Assembly: GCF_000718165.1 (NCBI RefSeq) | Contig: NZ_JOEY01000030.1 | Span: 62,001 to 126,000 of the forward strand | Source: Streptomyces fulvoviolaceus | GTDB lineage: Bacteria > Actinomycetota > Actinomycetes > Streptomycetales > Streptomycetaceae | Length of the DNA: 64,000 bases | Reading direction: 5' to 3' | Shown here: positions 1-8,280 of the stretch, piece after piece | How the letters are laid out: each line of letters opens with the position of its first letter | Position numbering within the stretch: the stretch's first letter is position 1 | Program-made: the position numbers and the translations under genes | The notes under the pieces: model-generated | Told to the model about the DNA's origin: nothing | Seen by the model: only the letters and a program-made list of their open reading frames with translations | Databases searched by the model: none

Positions 1-370
1 GTGCGCCCGCCTGCGGACCGAATTCCGCGACGGTAACACCGGCGAAGAGCCCGAATGGCGTCGCCCGGTGCTGGGAGCGCAGCAGGTAGCGGGCCACGGA
101 CAGTGCCGCGCGCCGGACGTCTCGCGTCGAGGGCTCATCGGCCGTGCACAGGGTCCGTACCTGCGCGGCCAGGAACGGGCTGGCGTGTTTCAGGGCTTCG
201 GCGAGGTCGGCGTTCGCCCAGATCTCGCGCAGCCAGGCGACACAGGTGGCGGACCCGTTGGGAGAGTGATCGTTGAGCTCCGGAAGCGGAGGACACGGCA
301 GTGTCGGCCGGGCAACGGCTCGTACGATAGCGGTCGTGCCGGTTCGGAACGCTGGGCGCGGAGCAGCCAC
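1..370 (-). CDS. lantibiotic dehydratase (LanB-like), N-terminal part, cut by window edge
   Basis: The first 123 codons read into the LanB N-terminal domain. The diagnostic stretch RATPFGLFAG lies near residue 105, preceded by a helix ending ARYLLRS. LanB enzymes use glutamyl-tRNA to dehydrate Ser/Thr in a precursor peptide. The precursor gene lies just upstream on the same strand, which fits one operon. I chose the GTG at 370 because GGAGG sits 5 nt before it; another GTG lies at 373. The rest of the gene, and any cyclase, split-LanB or methyltransferase partners, lie beyond the left edge. Confidence 0.85.
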   Translation of the reverse strand, partial: MAAPRPAFRTGTTAIVRAVARPTLPCPPLPELNDHSPNGSATCVAWLREIWANADLAEALKHASPFLAAQVRTLCTADEPSTRDVRRAALSVARYLLRSQHRATPFGLFAGVTVAEFGPQAGA

Positions 371-460
371 CACTACCTCCGTGGGTAAAGGGACGGGCGG
401 CTGGTGCCGCCACGCCACAGGGCGCGGCGGCACCAGCCCGGAGCGACGTGGAGCCTCGGG

Positions 461-640
461 TCAGGCGACGTTGGTGGTGCAGGCGCCGCAGGTGCTTCCG
501 CAGTTGTCGTCGGTCAGGTTGACCAGGCCCGCGGGGTCGGCGACCTCGACGAGGGACACGTCCAGGTCGAAGCCGTCCGACGTCCTCGGGGTCTGCTGGC
601 TCACTTGAGTGCTGCTCGGCACTACGGTGCTGCGTGTCAT
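461..640 (-). CDS. FxLD-family lanthipeptide precursor
   Basis: This 59-residue peptide is the likely substrate of the neighbouring dehydratase. The leader carries the family-defining FDLD box at residues 24-27, followed by VSLVEVADP. The short core has three cysteines (47, 51, 54) among Thr43, Ser49, Thr50, Thr55 and Thr56, in the context NCGSTCGACTTNVA. Dehydration of Ser/Thr followed by Cys addition would give up to three (methyl)lanthionine rings. GAGGAG lies 5 nt before the ATG. It lies 90 nt upstream of the dehydratase start and 93 nt downstream of the small-gene cassette. The family assignment rests on the leader box, the Cys-rich tail and the LanB neighbour. The product and its activity are unknown. 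Confidence 0.85.
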   Translation of the reverse strand: MTRSTVVPSSTQVSQQTPRTSDGFDLDVSLVEVADPAGLVNLTDDNCGSTCGACTTNVA

Positions 641-733
641 GCCAACTCCTCTGAGTGGTTGAGATGTTGTTGTGCGGTGGTGCCCGCCTCCGGCCGTACG
701 GCACAGTGAGCACGGCCGAAGGCGGGAGTCTGG

Positions 734-934
734 TCAGACGGCGGCCGGCCGCCGCTCCATGAAGTAGGCGAGCGCCTGAGCCTTGAGCCGGTCGAGGCAC
801 GGCTTGCAGGCGTGGACCGGGGCGTGCTGCCCGTCCCATTGCAGTGGGCCGAGCCAGATCACGGGCACTCCGGTGCGCTCGCACCCGAGCCAGCAGTCAC
901 CGGTGACCCAGTGCTCATGCACGCGGGAGGTCAT
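734..934 (-). CDS. small Cys-containing protein of unknown function (third gene of coupled cassette)
   Basis: The 66-residue protein has cysteines in CWLGC (residues 14-18) and HACKPC (about 42-47), a spacing that could hold a metal ion, but I recognise no named domain. Its ATG overlaps the stop of the preceding gene (ATGA at 931-934), so the two are probably translationally coupled. It is the last of three overlapping genes (ATPase, Cys protein, Cys protein) read toward the lanthipeptide precursor. A metal-binding or DNA-binding helper is possible but is inference. Confidence 0.6.
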   Translation of the reverse strand: MTSRVHEHWVTGDCWLGCERTGVPVIWLGPLQWDGQHAPVHACKPCLDRLKAQALAYFMERRPAAV

Positions 935-1149
935 GTCTCAGCTCCCGTCCACGGGCCAGGGGTGGGCGACCGGCAGGTGGGCCCGCACACCCAGAGCCGG
1001 AACAGCAGGCCCCGATGACGTACATCGCCCAAGATCTCGCCGCTTGCTCCCAGGTACCGGGCGCAGCGTGCGCACTCCATGCCCATCTGCTGGCGGGGAC
1101 GTAGGCGGGCGACGTCCGGCACGGGTGGGGTCGCCACGGCCGGCTTCAC
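931..1149 (-). CDS. small Cys-containing protein of unknown function (second gene of coupled cassette)
   Basis: The 72-residue protein starts at a GTG that overlaps the stop codon of the ATPase gene (GTGA at 1146-1149). Its own stop overlaps the next start. It contains CARC (MECARCARYLG) and a later WVCGPTC, giving four cysteines in two pairs, like a small zinc-ribbon. I recognise no catalytic motif. A longer reading frame upstream would run inside the ATPase gene, so the coupled GTG start is preferred. A role in the lanthipeptide locus is suggested only by position. Confidence 0.55.
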   Translation of the reverse strand: MKPAVATPPVPDVARLRPRQQMGMECARCARYLGASGEILGDVRHRGLLFRLWVCGPTCRSPTPGPWTGAET

Positions 1150-1592
1150 TCGTCGCCCTTCATGAAGAGTTCGGCCCAGACCTCTTTGCACCGTGGGCGC
1201 TCGTCCGGGCCGTGCAGGTCATAGCCCCAGCGGTCGGCGATGCCGTCGATCAGGAGCAGGCCACGGCCTGACTCGTCGTCTTCCCCGACCTGCCCGAGCA
1301 CCGGCTTGCGCGATGGCGCCCGGTCCACGACCCCAACGCGCACCCGTGTCGCGCTCGGCCGCCCAATAATCAGGCGGATCGAGTCGCACGGGGTGTGCCT
1401 GACGGCGTTCGCGATCAGCTCCGAGATGATCAGCGCGGCGACGTCGGCAAGGTTGTCGAGATGCCATACGCCGAGGACGTCACGGACGAGCTTGCGGCCG
1501 ATTTTGGCCGTGGACGGCTCGCACGGGAAGGTCTGGCTGTAGGCGGGGTGGCCGGTGGGGGCGGCCTGAACTGGCTTAATGAGACTCGTCAT
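1146..1592 (-). CDS. RsbW-like ATP-binding regulatory protein (HATPase_c)
   Basis: The 148-residue protein has the GHKL fold used by anti-sigma-factor kinases and by the many stand-alone Streptomyces ATPases. The N box is ELIANAVRHT near residue 80, and the G box is in ESGRGLLLIDGIADRWG near the C terminus. There is no sensor or phosphoacceptor domain. The ATG at 1592 follows GAAGG by about 10 nt. It is first in a three-gene overlapping cassette and diverges from an XRE/TPR regulator, a common arrangement in Streptomyces. It may act on a sigma factor or phosphatase. The partner is not in the window. Confidence 0.8.
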   Translation of the reverse strand: MTSLIKPVQAAPTGHPAYSQTFPCEPSTAKIGRKLVRDVLGVWHLDNLADVAALIISELIANAVRHTPCDSIRLIIGRPSATRVRVGVVDRAPSRKPVLGQVGEDDESGRGLLLIDGIADRWGYDLHGPDERPRCKEVWAELFMKGDE

Positions 1593-1620
1593 TGGGGTTG
1601 AGCCTTCGTGTCGTCTCGGC

Positions 1621-1662
1621 GCCCGGCCCACCCCCGCGGGGGACCTCAGGGGCGGGCCGGGC
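1621..1662. repeat. GC-rich inverted repeat in leader of the ATPase cassette
   Basis: GCCCGGCCC at 1621-1629 and GGGCCGGGC at 1654-1662 are a perfect 9-bp inverted repeat around a G/C-rich loop. It lies 29 bp before the ATPase start, in the 240-bp divergent gap shared with the XRE regulator. It could be a leader hairpin or an operator. The rest of the gap (1593-1832) holds the two divergent promoters but no motif I can assign firmly. Confidence 0.4.
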
Positions 1663-1832
1663 CGTCAACAGCCGCCCGCACGGTTGGCGTAGCGGGCGAC
1701 CGGCAACAAGACAACTCCCTTCCCGCGCAAGGTGATTAGGGCGATCAGCCGTCCGTCCATCGGAAGGACCTAGGGTGATTTGACCTTCTCTTTACCTGGC
1801 GAGCCAGGGGAGGTGAGGACTACCGTGCGGAC

Positions 1833-3119
1833 ATGGACACCACGCGCAACACCGTTCTTGAGGCGTGGATGGCCGAACACGGCTACAGCTCCAACAGCCT
1901 TGCTGACGCTGTGAACAGGGCCTTAGAGGAACTGACCGGGAGACATGGCGGCCTCGACGGTTCATCGGTCCGGGACTGGAAAGCAGGCCGGATCACGTGG
2001 CCCAAATCGGCTACCCGCAAGGCACTTGAGGACGTCAGCGGCCTGCCCACCATCGCTCTAGGGTTCGTGCCACGGGGCCGGACTCCGTCCAGCCCAGCCC
2101 CACCGCAGCAGGAGGACCCCGACATGAAGCGCCGTACCCTCGTCGGAGGCATCGCGGCGGCTGCCGCCGCAGCAGCCGCCGCTCCCGGCACCGCATCCCC
2201 GCGCCGCATCGGCATGAGCGACGTCGACCGTCTACAGAAGCGCTTCGCCGAGATCATCGCCAGCGACCACCGCCACGGCGGCCAACTCGGCATCGAGCAG
2301 CGGGCCGCCGCGCTCGCCGACGAGGCCCTGAATCTCCAGAACGCGGGCAGCGCCAGCCAACGGGTACGCAGCAGCCTCTACGCCTCCGCAGCGGCGTTCC
2401 GTTCCTCAGCGATGTGGGCCGCCATCGACGGCCGACGCTACGACATCGCCAAGGGGCACATGCGTGAGGCCCAGGCCCTCGCCGAGATGTCCGGCGACCA
2501 GGCGATCAAGTTCCGCATCTGGAGCCACGCAGGCACCATGTACCGGCACATGGGCCGTCCCGCCGACGCCTTCGCCGCCAACGACGTCGCCCGCAACCTG
2601 CACCTCACCCGCCGAGACCCTCTGTTCGCATCCCTCGGCCTGGCCCGCCAAGGCGCCATCCACGGCGCGGCCCAGGACCGCACCGGCACCCGCCGTGCCT
2701 TCGAGCAGGCCCAGGACGCCATGCTGCGCGCCGACCCCGCCGACTACCGGCCGGTGTGGATGCTCGCCTTCTACGACCAAGCCGAACTGGACTCCCTGGC
2801 CCTGTCAGCGCACTTGGCGCTCGGCGACTACTCGACCGCCGAGTACCACGCCCACCGCTGCCTTTCCGCCCTCCGACCCCACATGATCCGGTCCCGGGCC
2901 ATCACCACGACCCGGCTCGCCCACGCCCAGCTCGCACAGGGTGCCCCCGAAGCTGCCACGGCCACCGCGATGAAGGTCCCCGCCGAGGCCGCCACCCAGC
3001 ACGCCCGGGTCACGCGCATGCTGCAGGAGTTCGGGGCCGCACTGCGCGCCACCGCGCCGGGCAGCTCCAGCGTGCAGACCTGGACCGAGCACGCCGCCAC
3101 CTGGAGGATGGCCGCATGA
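1833..3119 (+). CDS. XRE-type regulator with TPR-like C-terminal domain
   Basis: The 428-residue protein begins with a winged or helix-turn-helix region typical of Streptomyces XRE regulators; the SSVRDWKAGRITWPKSA stretch at about residues 44-60 is characteristic. A helical, TPR-like region follows (about 140-415) and probably binds a peptide or another effector. The stretch at residues 98-120 (MKRRTLVGG followed by a long alanine run) resembles a twin-arginine signal but sits inside the protein, so export is unlikely. The gene diverges from the ATPase cassette and overlaps the acetyltransferase downstream (ATGA). It is a plausible regulator of the lanthipeptide locus, by position only. Confidence 0.75.
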   Translation: MDTTRNTVLEAWMAEHGYSSNSLADAVNRALEELTGRHGGLDGSSVRDWKAGRITWPKSATRKALEDVSGLPTIALGFVPRGRTPSSPAPPQQEDPDMKRRTLVGGIAAAAAAAAAAPGTASPRRIGMSDVDRLQKRFAEIIASDHRHGGQLGIEQRAAALADEALNLQNAGSASQRVRSSLYASAAAFRSSAMWAAIDGRRYDIAKGHMREAQALAEMSGDQAIKFRIWSHAGTMYRHMGRPADAFAANDVARNLHLTRRDPLFASLGLARQGAIHGAAQDRTGTRRAFEQAQDAMLRADPADYRPVWMLAFYDQAELDSLALSAHLALGDYSTAEYHAHRCLSALRPHMIRSRAITTTRLAHAQLAQGAPEAATATAMKVPAEAATQHARVTRMLQEFGAALRATAPGSSSVQTWTEHAATWRMAA

Positions 3120-3655
3120 CCACGGCGCCCGCCATCGAACTGCGCACCTTCACCACCCTCGACACCGCCCGCGGCGACCTCCTCGACGTGTACGCCGAAG
3201 TGCGCGCCCCACTCCTCCACCTGCCGAACTACGCTGTCACCGCGTTCGGCGAACGCCTGGACCGGCACAGCACCGAGCCGGGGTTCGCGGCTGTCCTCGC
3301 GTACGCGGACGGACATCCCGTCGGCTACGCCTACGGCAACACCATCGAGCACGGCGACCGGTACTGGCAGCGCACCAGCCCGACGCCGGCCGAGAAGTAC
3401 ACCGAGCGTCCGGTCGTAGCCCTGAAGGAGATCGGCGTCCGGCCGGCCTGGCGGAAGACCGGCACTGCCCGGCGTATCCACGACGCCCTCCTCGCCACAC
3501 GTGACGAGCCGTACGTCACGCTCATGGTCAACCCGGCCGCTGGGGACGGAAAGGTCCACGCGCTCTACAAGTCGTGGGGATACGAAGACCTCGGGCAGAG
3601 CCAGCCGTCAGTGGCCTCGCCCGTCCTCACCGTGATGATCCGCGCAAGCCGCTGA
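3116..3655 (+). CDS. GNAT-family N-acetyltransferase
   Basis: The 179-residue protein has the GNAT pattern: a central strand ending in VALKEIGVRPAWRKTGTARRIHDALLA. This carries the acetyl-CoA-binding loop and helix (about residues 100-130), followed by VTLMVNPAAGDGKVHALYKSWGYED. The start overlaps the stop of the XRE gene, so the two are co-translated. The substrate cannot be read from sequence. Acetylation of a small molecule or peptide linked to the neighbouring lanthipeptide locus is possible. Confidence 0.8.
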   Translation: MTTAPAIELRTFTTLDTARGDLLDVYAEVRAPLLHLPNYAVTAFGERLDRHSTEPGFAAVLAYADGHPVGYAYGNTIEHGDRYWQRTSPTPAEKYTERPVVALKEIGVRPAWRKTGTARRIHDALLATRDEPYVTLMVNPAAGDGKVHALYKSWGYEDLGQSQPSVASPVLTVMIRASR

Positions 3656-3990
3656 ACAGCACCACGGCCCACCGGCTTGACGGACTTCCGCCGAGACCCA
3701 GGAATTCCTCATGCTGGACCTCCCCGAGCGTTACGAGATCGCGGCCTCGGGGTTTCGTGCAAGCCGGTGGGTTACGACGAGTTCCCGGCGGTAAGGGCTT
3801 GCAACGGTAGTGATCCCGTGGAACTTCGTGCCAACGGATCATCTCTGCACCCCACTGACGATCGCAACGACCGGCACGAGCGCGGCTTAGGCAGAAGACG
3901 AGGCTGCCGTGTAGCCGCCGTTGGCCCGGACGAGGTCCAGCAGGTGGTGCGTGTCGGCGACTTGCCACAGCAGAACCCGGGCGGCGGCCG
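3656..3990. other. gap without a convincing gene
   Basis: Apart from the terminator hairpin, this 335-bp gap has no gene I can support. On the minus strand one frame reads QFFNVTAAARVLLW...GGYTAASSSA and stops near 3895. It is one frameshift away from the C-terminal end of the DUF4405 gene and could be an old extension of it or a scrap of another gene. Confidence 0.4.
3722..3752 (+). terminator. probable terminator of the XRE-GNAT operon
   Basis: CCCCGAG (3722-3728) and CTCGGGG (3746-3752) form a 7-bp GC stem followed by TTT, 66 bp after the acetyltransferase stop. The loop is 17 nt. Confidence 0.45.
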
Positions 3991-4728
3991 TCACGTTGAA
4001 GAACTGGCCCCCCTCCCCCGCGCCTTACGCGACGTCACCGATGACTTCGCTCTCTGCCGTTTGCCGCCCCAGCGGCGCAGGTAGTGGGCAAGCGCTGCGT
4101 ACATAGCGACGATCGAGGCGTAGCCGGCGAAGAACCCGACCGTGTCGTTCTCGAAGTCCCAGTATCCGAAGGAGTAGTAGCCGACCAGCTTGGTACCGAC
4201 GTCCAACTCGAAGGACGCCTTCACTCCGTAGGCGACGGCCACGACCACCAGGATGCGCAAGACCATCAGGGCGGCGCGGGACGACGCAAGGCGCCCGACC
4301 ATGGTGCGGACCACCCCCATCACCGTCTGCCAATACATCCCGAGATGGATGGCCACCAGGATCAACGTCGCTGTCGCCGCGAGGATGTGAACCTGTCGGC
4401 CAGTCGCGCCGCCTGACAGGCCCAGGAAGGCGAAGACCTCCCGCGAGACGACCAGGCTGCTGCCAAGCAGGACGGTCATGCTGATCAGCAGCAGGACGTT
4501 GACCAGGATGGTGAGCCGATGGCGCCGGTTGCGGGCGTTGCGTGGAAGCCTGGCATACCACCTCAGATGGATGGCGTTGTGGATGAGGACCCCGGCGAAG
4601 AGCACAACACCGATCAACTCGTGGTAGAGGTCCCCAGTCCACTGATGGGCCATCGCGAGCAACATCAAGGCCAACATCACCGCGACCAGCCCGATCCTGA
4701 ACAACCATCGGCCACGCCGCCGTGGCAT
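3991..4728 (-). CDS. DUF4405-type integral membrane protein (cytochrome b/ferric-reductase-like)
   Basis: A 245-residue membrane protein with at least five hydrophobic segments, starting with LVAVMLALMLLAMA. Histidines in membrane segments (MAHQ, LIHNAIHLRWY, VHILAATATLILVAIHLGMYW) are placed to bind haem, as in DUF4405 and cytochrome b561-like proteins. I chose the ATG at 4728, 14 bp after the flavodoxin stop, rather than the upstream start inside that gene. Pairing with an exported flavodoxin suggests a membrane electron-transfer pair. The last 15-20 residues are low-complexity and may result from a frameshift. Confidence 0.7.
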   Translation of the reverse strand: MPRRRGRWLFRIGLVAVMLALMLLAMAHQWTGDLYHELIGVVLFAGVLIHNAIHLRWYARLPRNARNRRHRLTILVNVLLLISMTVLLGSSLVVSREVFAFLGLSGGATGRQVHILAATATLILVAIHLGMYWQTVMGVVRTMVGRLASSRAALMVLRILVVVAVAYGVKASFELDVGTKLVGYYSFGYWDFENDTVGFFAGYASIVAMYAALAHYLRRWGGKRQRAKSSVTSRKARGRGASSST

Positions 4729-4742
4729 TGGGCGAGCAGGCC

Positions 4743-5414
4743 TCAGGCCGACAGTCTCGACTCCTCGACCCACGATGCCACCTCCCCACGCGAGTCCTGT
4801 GCGCCGGGTCCGCGGACGGCCAAGCCGTCGCGCAGTTGCGCGCCGGGGCACAGCTTTGCGATGTCCCGCTCACTACCAGCGAGCCCGCTGCCTTCGTGGG
4901 TACAGAAGGGGATGATGGTCTTGCCGTTGAAGTCGTATTCCTCAAGGAACGTGAACATGGCCATCGGCATGGTGCTCCACCAGATCGGGTAACCCAGGAG
5001 GACGGTCGTGTAGTCGGCCATGTTCTCCACACGGGTACTCAGCCGGGGTCGAGCGTCGGAATCCTGCTCCTCGGTCGCTCTGTCGTTCGTGGCGTCGTAG
5101 TCCTCCGGGTACGGGTTCTGAGGCACGACCTGGACCAGGTCGGCGTTGGCTTCGCCCGCGACGTACTCGGCCACCGTCCGTGTGTTCCCGGTCCGACTGA
5201 AGTATGCGATCAGCACCCCGGACCCTCCGGCTGCTGCCGACCCCCGCGGCCTCGTAGACACAGACGGGTTGGCGGCCGGCCCGCGCGATTGGCCCTGGGT
5301 GCCGTTGGAGCAGCCGGCCAAGGTCAACCCGGCGATCCCTGCCGCCGCGAGGAACCCGCGCCGACCCAGGTCAGCTCCCTGACGGCCCCTGCTCGGTCGC
5401 CACAGCTCACTCAT
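4743..5414 (-). CDS. exported flavodoxin-like protein (probable lipoprotein or Tat substrate)
   Basis: The 223-residue protein has a signal region with twin arginines (GRRGF, residues 18-21), a hydrophobic stretch and a lipobox-like LAGC ending at Cys35. The mature part has the flavodoxin P-loop SRTGNT (73-78), which binds FMN phosphate, and later the typical GYPIWWSTMP. A strong GAGAGGAG lies 7 nt before the ATG. It is followed at once by the DUF4405 membrane protein. The pair could carry electrons across or at the membrane, but the donor and acceptor are not visible. Confidence 0.8.
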   Translation of the reverse strand: MSELWRPSRGRQGADLGRRGFLAAAGIAGLTLAGCSNGTQGQSRGPAANPSVSTRPRGSAAAGGSGVLIAYFSRTGNTRTVAEYVAGEANADLVQVVPQNPYPEDYDATNDRATEEQDSDARPRLSTRVENMADYTTVLLGYPIWWSTMPMAMFTFLEEYDFNGKTIIPFCTHEGSGLAGSERDIAKLCPGAQLRDGLAVRGPGAQDSRGEVASWVEESRLSA

Positions 5415-5960
5415 CGATGGACTCCTCTCATCCCCGTCAGGGGGACGACCTGTTCACAATGTGGGAATTCCATGTGATTCGACCCGCCCGGCACCGAGCA
5501 GCTCCGCAGACGTGTCGTCCCGCTGCGGGACTGTCTACACAGCGCGACGAGAGCGACTACGGCAGCTCTTCAGCCGTACGCCGTCCGGAAGGCGGAACCG
5601 TCCAGGCGCTCTCCCGGGCGCCGCCCGTGCGGCTGCACCGTGTCGGCTCAGCACCTCATGACGTGCACCCCAGTTGGCCGGTTGAGCCCTTCGCTCATTC
5701 AGAGCGGCGCCCGGCCACACCTTCGTCGACCTGCCCGCTCCGTACTCTGCCGGGTCGTGAAAGGAGAATTGCACCTGGAGAGAGTTCCAGCCAGGTAGAA
5801 AAGTCTGCCTCCCACCGCGGTCAATCCGATGGCATGGTTACGGACAGTTGGTGTTTCAAGCTGCCGGGCCGCATTGCCGGATGCTGGGCCGAAAGTCAAG
5901 AGATCTGGGTGCCGATGGCGGGATCCGCTTTGATGAACTGGTCAGGGGATGTGGGACAGC
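5415..5960. other. gene-free region between flavodoxin and moaE
   Basis: About 545 bp with only short, overlapping frames of atypical composition. It must hold the promoters of the flavodoxin operon (leftward) and moaE (rightward). No hairpin, known riboswitch or conserved protein fragment is evident to me. Confidence 0.4.
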
Positions 5961-6437
5961 ATGAATGCCGTAGCAACCAAGGATGTCCATGAGCATCCTG
6001 GCGAGCGGGCGCATCCAGATCCCATTCGGCTCCTCGCGATCCGGGACACACCGCTCCTGCTGGACGAGGTGTTCCGGGCGGTCGGCGACGATGCGGCCGG
6101 TGGCACGGCGCTGTTCGTCGGCACGGTACGCAATCATGACGGGGGTGCGGACGTGGACGCCCTGAACTATTCGTGCCACCCGACCGCCGCCGCCGAACTG
6201 CGCCGCGTCGCCGAGAAGGTCGTCGCGAACTACCCGATTCGCGCGCTGGCTGCGGTGCACCGCGTCGGTGATCTGACCGTTGGCGACCTGGCCGTGGTTG
6301 TCGCAGTTTCCTGTCCCCATCGGGCAGAGGCATTCGAAGCCTGCCGGCAGCTGATCGACGACCTCAAGCACGAGGTGCCCATCTGGAAGCGCCAGAAGTT
6401 TTCGGACGGGGCCGAGGAATGGGTCGGGGCCTGTTAG
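5961..6437 (+). CDS. moaE: molybdopterin synthase catalytic subunit MoaE
   Basis: The 158-residue protein transfers sulfur from thiocarboxylated MoaD to precursor Z (cPMP) to make molybdopterin. It has the family signatures FVGTVRNHD near residue 55 and LKHEVPIWKRQ near 135. Lys136 and Lys143 have the same seven-residue spacing as the two catalytic lysines of E. coli MoaE. A second ATG at 5949 is possible, but AGGGG would then touch the start. moaA lies 0.7 kb away on the opposite strand. MoaD is not in the window. Confidence 0.92.
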   Translation: MNAVATKDVHEHPGERAHPDPIRLLAIRDTPLLLDEVFRAVGDDAAGGTALFVGTVRNHDGGADVDALNYSCHPTAAAELRRVAEKVVANYPIRALAAVHRVGDLTVGDLAVVVAVSCPHRAEAFEACRQLIDDLKHEVPIWKRQKFSDGAEEWVGAC

Positions 6438-6689
6438 AACGGTCCCCAAGTACGCTCACGCAGACGTCGGCACGCCCAGTCCGTGCAGGTCGGCTTGCCG
6501 CGTGCGGACGTCGGCCGCAGCCAGCCCATCACCGACCCGTGGCCACTGCCAAATGAACGACAAACCACGCAGGACATCGTCCGAGTGGCTCCACACCCAT
6601 ACCCGCAGGACTGTCCTCCTCGGCACTGGTCGAGCCCTCCCCAGCGGACTCGGCGCGGTACCGGCACCCAGTTCGTGAAGCGTTCAGGG
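6438..6689. other. no recognisable gene
   Basis: About 250 bp after moaE and before the amidase remnant. Reading frames on both strands lack family features. It may be decayed upstream sequence of the amidase pseudogene. Confidence 0.35.
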
Positions 6690-7114
6690 ATGCGGCAGGA
6701 CGCCCAACTTGCCCACGAGGACGGCGAGGTGGACCAACAAGGCACCGAATGGATCGCCACCTCGGAGACCAACTACCGCACCGTCGACCAGCTCTACGAC
6801 TACACCATCGACCGGGTCGTCCTGCACGTCACCCAGTCCATCTACCCGGTCGCCCTGAAGTCCTCCGGGACCCCGGCCACCGCGCCGCCGCGCACTGCGT
6901 GGTCCGTGCCCGTGACGGTCGCATATCCCAGACAGTCCGCGAGTTGGATGTGGCGTTCCACGCCGGCAACCGCGACTGGAACCAACCCAGCGTAGGCGTA
7001 GAGCACGAGGGGTTCATCGACAGGCCCGCCCGCTGGTCCACCAACACTGCGTACCGTGCCTCCCGCGAAGCTGTGGGCTGACACCTGCGCGCGCTACGAC
7101 ATCCCCGAAAGCGT
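6690..7114 (+). pseudogene. N-acetylmuramoyl-L-alanine amidase (PGRP/Amidase_2) remnant, two frameshifts
   Basis: Three frames together read like an Amidase_2/PGRP domain. Frame one has ATSETNYRT and IDRVVLHVTQSIYPVALK. A shift leads to LRDPGHRAAAHCVVRARDG and then VRELDVAFHAGNRDWNQPS and GVEHEGFIDRPA. A second shift, after a stop in REAVG, restores CARYDIPESV. The family normally reads VVIHVTQ, HYVVR-DG, DVAWHAGN, IGIEHEG and RYGIP in one frame. The remnant ends at the moaA stop, so the zinc-site C-terminal half is lost. It would have cleaved peptidoglycan or acted as a secreted amidase. No signal peptide remains. Confidence 0.8.
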
Positions 7115-8104
7115 TCAGCCGCCGATCGCGGACATCGGCCGGTCCGGCTGGACAAACGTCGGGTCGTCCAGGCCCGCGCCCGCCTTCTTGCCCCACATCG
7201 CCTCGCGCCAGATGCGGGCGATCTGCTCGTCGGGGGCGTCGGAGCGGAGCGCCGCACGGAGGTCTGTTTCCTCGCGGGCGAAGAGGCAGGTGCGGATCTG
7301 GCCGTCGGCCGTCAGGCGGGTGCGATCGCAGGCCGCACAGAACGGGCGAGTGACGGAGGCGATGACGCCCACGCGGTGCGGGCCGCCGTCCACCAGCCAG
7401 CGTTCGGCGGGGGCCGAGCCGCGCTCGTCGACGGCCTCGGGGGTGAGGTCGAAGCGGGTGCGCAGGGAGGCGAGGATGTCGCCCGCGGTGACCATGCCGT
7501 CGCGCTTCCAGCCGTGCTGGGCGTCCAGGGGCATCTGCTCGATGAAGCGAAGCTCGTAGTCGTGCTCCACCGCCCAGGCCAGCAGGTCCGGAGCCTCGTC
7601 CTCGTTGAGCCCCGGCATCAGGACCGAATTGACCTTGACCGGTGTCAGGCCCGCCTCGCGGGCGGCGTGCAGGCCCTCGATGACGTCCTTGTGCCGGTCC
7701 CGGCGAGCGAGGGTCTTGAAGACATCCGGGCGGAGGGTGTCGAGGGAGACGTTCACCCGGTCCAGGCCGGCCGCCTTCAGAGCCGCCGCCGTGCGCTTGA
7801 GGCCTATGCCGTTGGTGGTGAGGGACATCTGGGGGCGCGGCTCCAGGGCAGCGACGCGCTCGACCATGCCGACGAGGCCGGGGCGCAGCAGGGGCTCACC
7901 GCCGGTGAAACGGACTTCCTGGATACCGAGGGAGGTGACGGCGATGCCGATCAGGCGGACGATCTCGTCGTCCGTGAGCAGGTCGGGCTTGGCCAGCCAC
8001 TGCAGGCCCTCCTCGGGCATGCAGTAGGTGCAGCGCAGATTGCACCGGTCGGTCAGCGAAACCCTCAGGTCGGTGGCCACTCGGCCGTAGGTGTCGATGA
8101 GCAC
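7115..8104 (-). CDS. moaA: GTP 3',8-cyclase MoaA (molybdenum cofactor biosynthesis)
   Basis: The 329-residue radical-SAM enzyme converts GTP to the cyclic intermediate of the first molybdenum-cofactor step. The SAM cluster motif CNLRCTYC occupies residues 21-28, and TGGEPLLRP follows. The C-terminal cluster site is CAACDRTRLTADGQIRTC. The protein ends in GG, as in functional MoaA. Length is normal. The ATG lies 8 nt after GGAGG. The 5' region carries an AT-rich dyad about 180 bp upstream. The gene ends against the amidase pseudogene, so rearrangement has occurred right at its 3' end. Confidence 0.95.
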   Translation of the reverse strand: MLIDTYGRVATDLRVSLTDRCNLRCTYCMPEEGLQWLAKPDLLTDDEIVRLIGIAVTSLGIQEVRFTGGEPLLRPGLVGMVERVAALEPRPQMSLTTNGIGLKRTAAALKAAGLDRVNVSLDTLRPDVFKTLARRDRHKDVIEGLHAAREAGLTPVKVNSVLMPGLNEDEAPDLLAWAVEHDYELRFIEQMPLDAQHGWKRDGMVTAGDILASLRTRFDLTPEAVDERGSAPAERWLVDGGPHRVGVIASVTRPFCAACDRTRLTADGQIRTCLFAREETDLRAALRSDAPDEQIARIWREAMWGKKAGAGLDDPTFVQPDRPMSAIGG

Positions 8105-8239
8105 GTGGGCCCCTCCCTCATCGCCCGGGGACTACACCTGCGACGGTGTGGCGGGCTTCAGCGCAGGCCAGTAATCCTCTCCGGCCCGAATGAACGATCA
8201 GGATATCGGGGAATTGCGATTGTCAGAGGGCGGCTGAGG

Positions 8240-8266
8240 GGGAGAGTTTTGTGCCTGGATGCTCCG
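8240..8266 (+). repeat. dispersed 27-bp repeat, copy A
   Basis: The block begins GGGAGAGTTTT, continues CCTGG, and ends CTCCG. It matches 62629-62655 at 23 of 27 positions in the same orientation. Both copies lie in non-coding DNA next to gene remnants. The origin (mobile-element end, or conserved intergenic element) is unknown. Confidence 0.55.
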
Positions 8267-8280
8267 GCCCTGGCAAGGAA

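Noticed and set aside
4025..5032. Minus-strand frame overlapping flavodoxin and DUF4405
   Set aside because: It is a third frame of the two real genes and has no family features.
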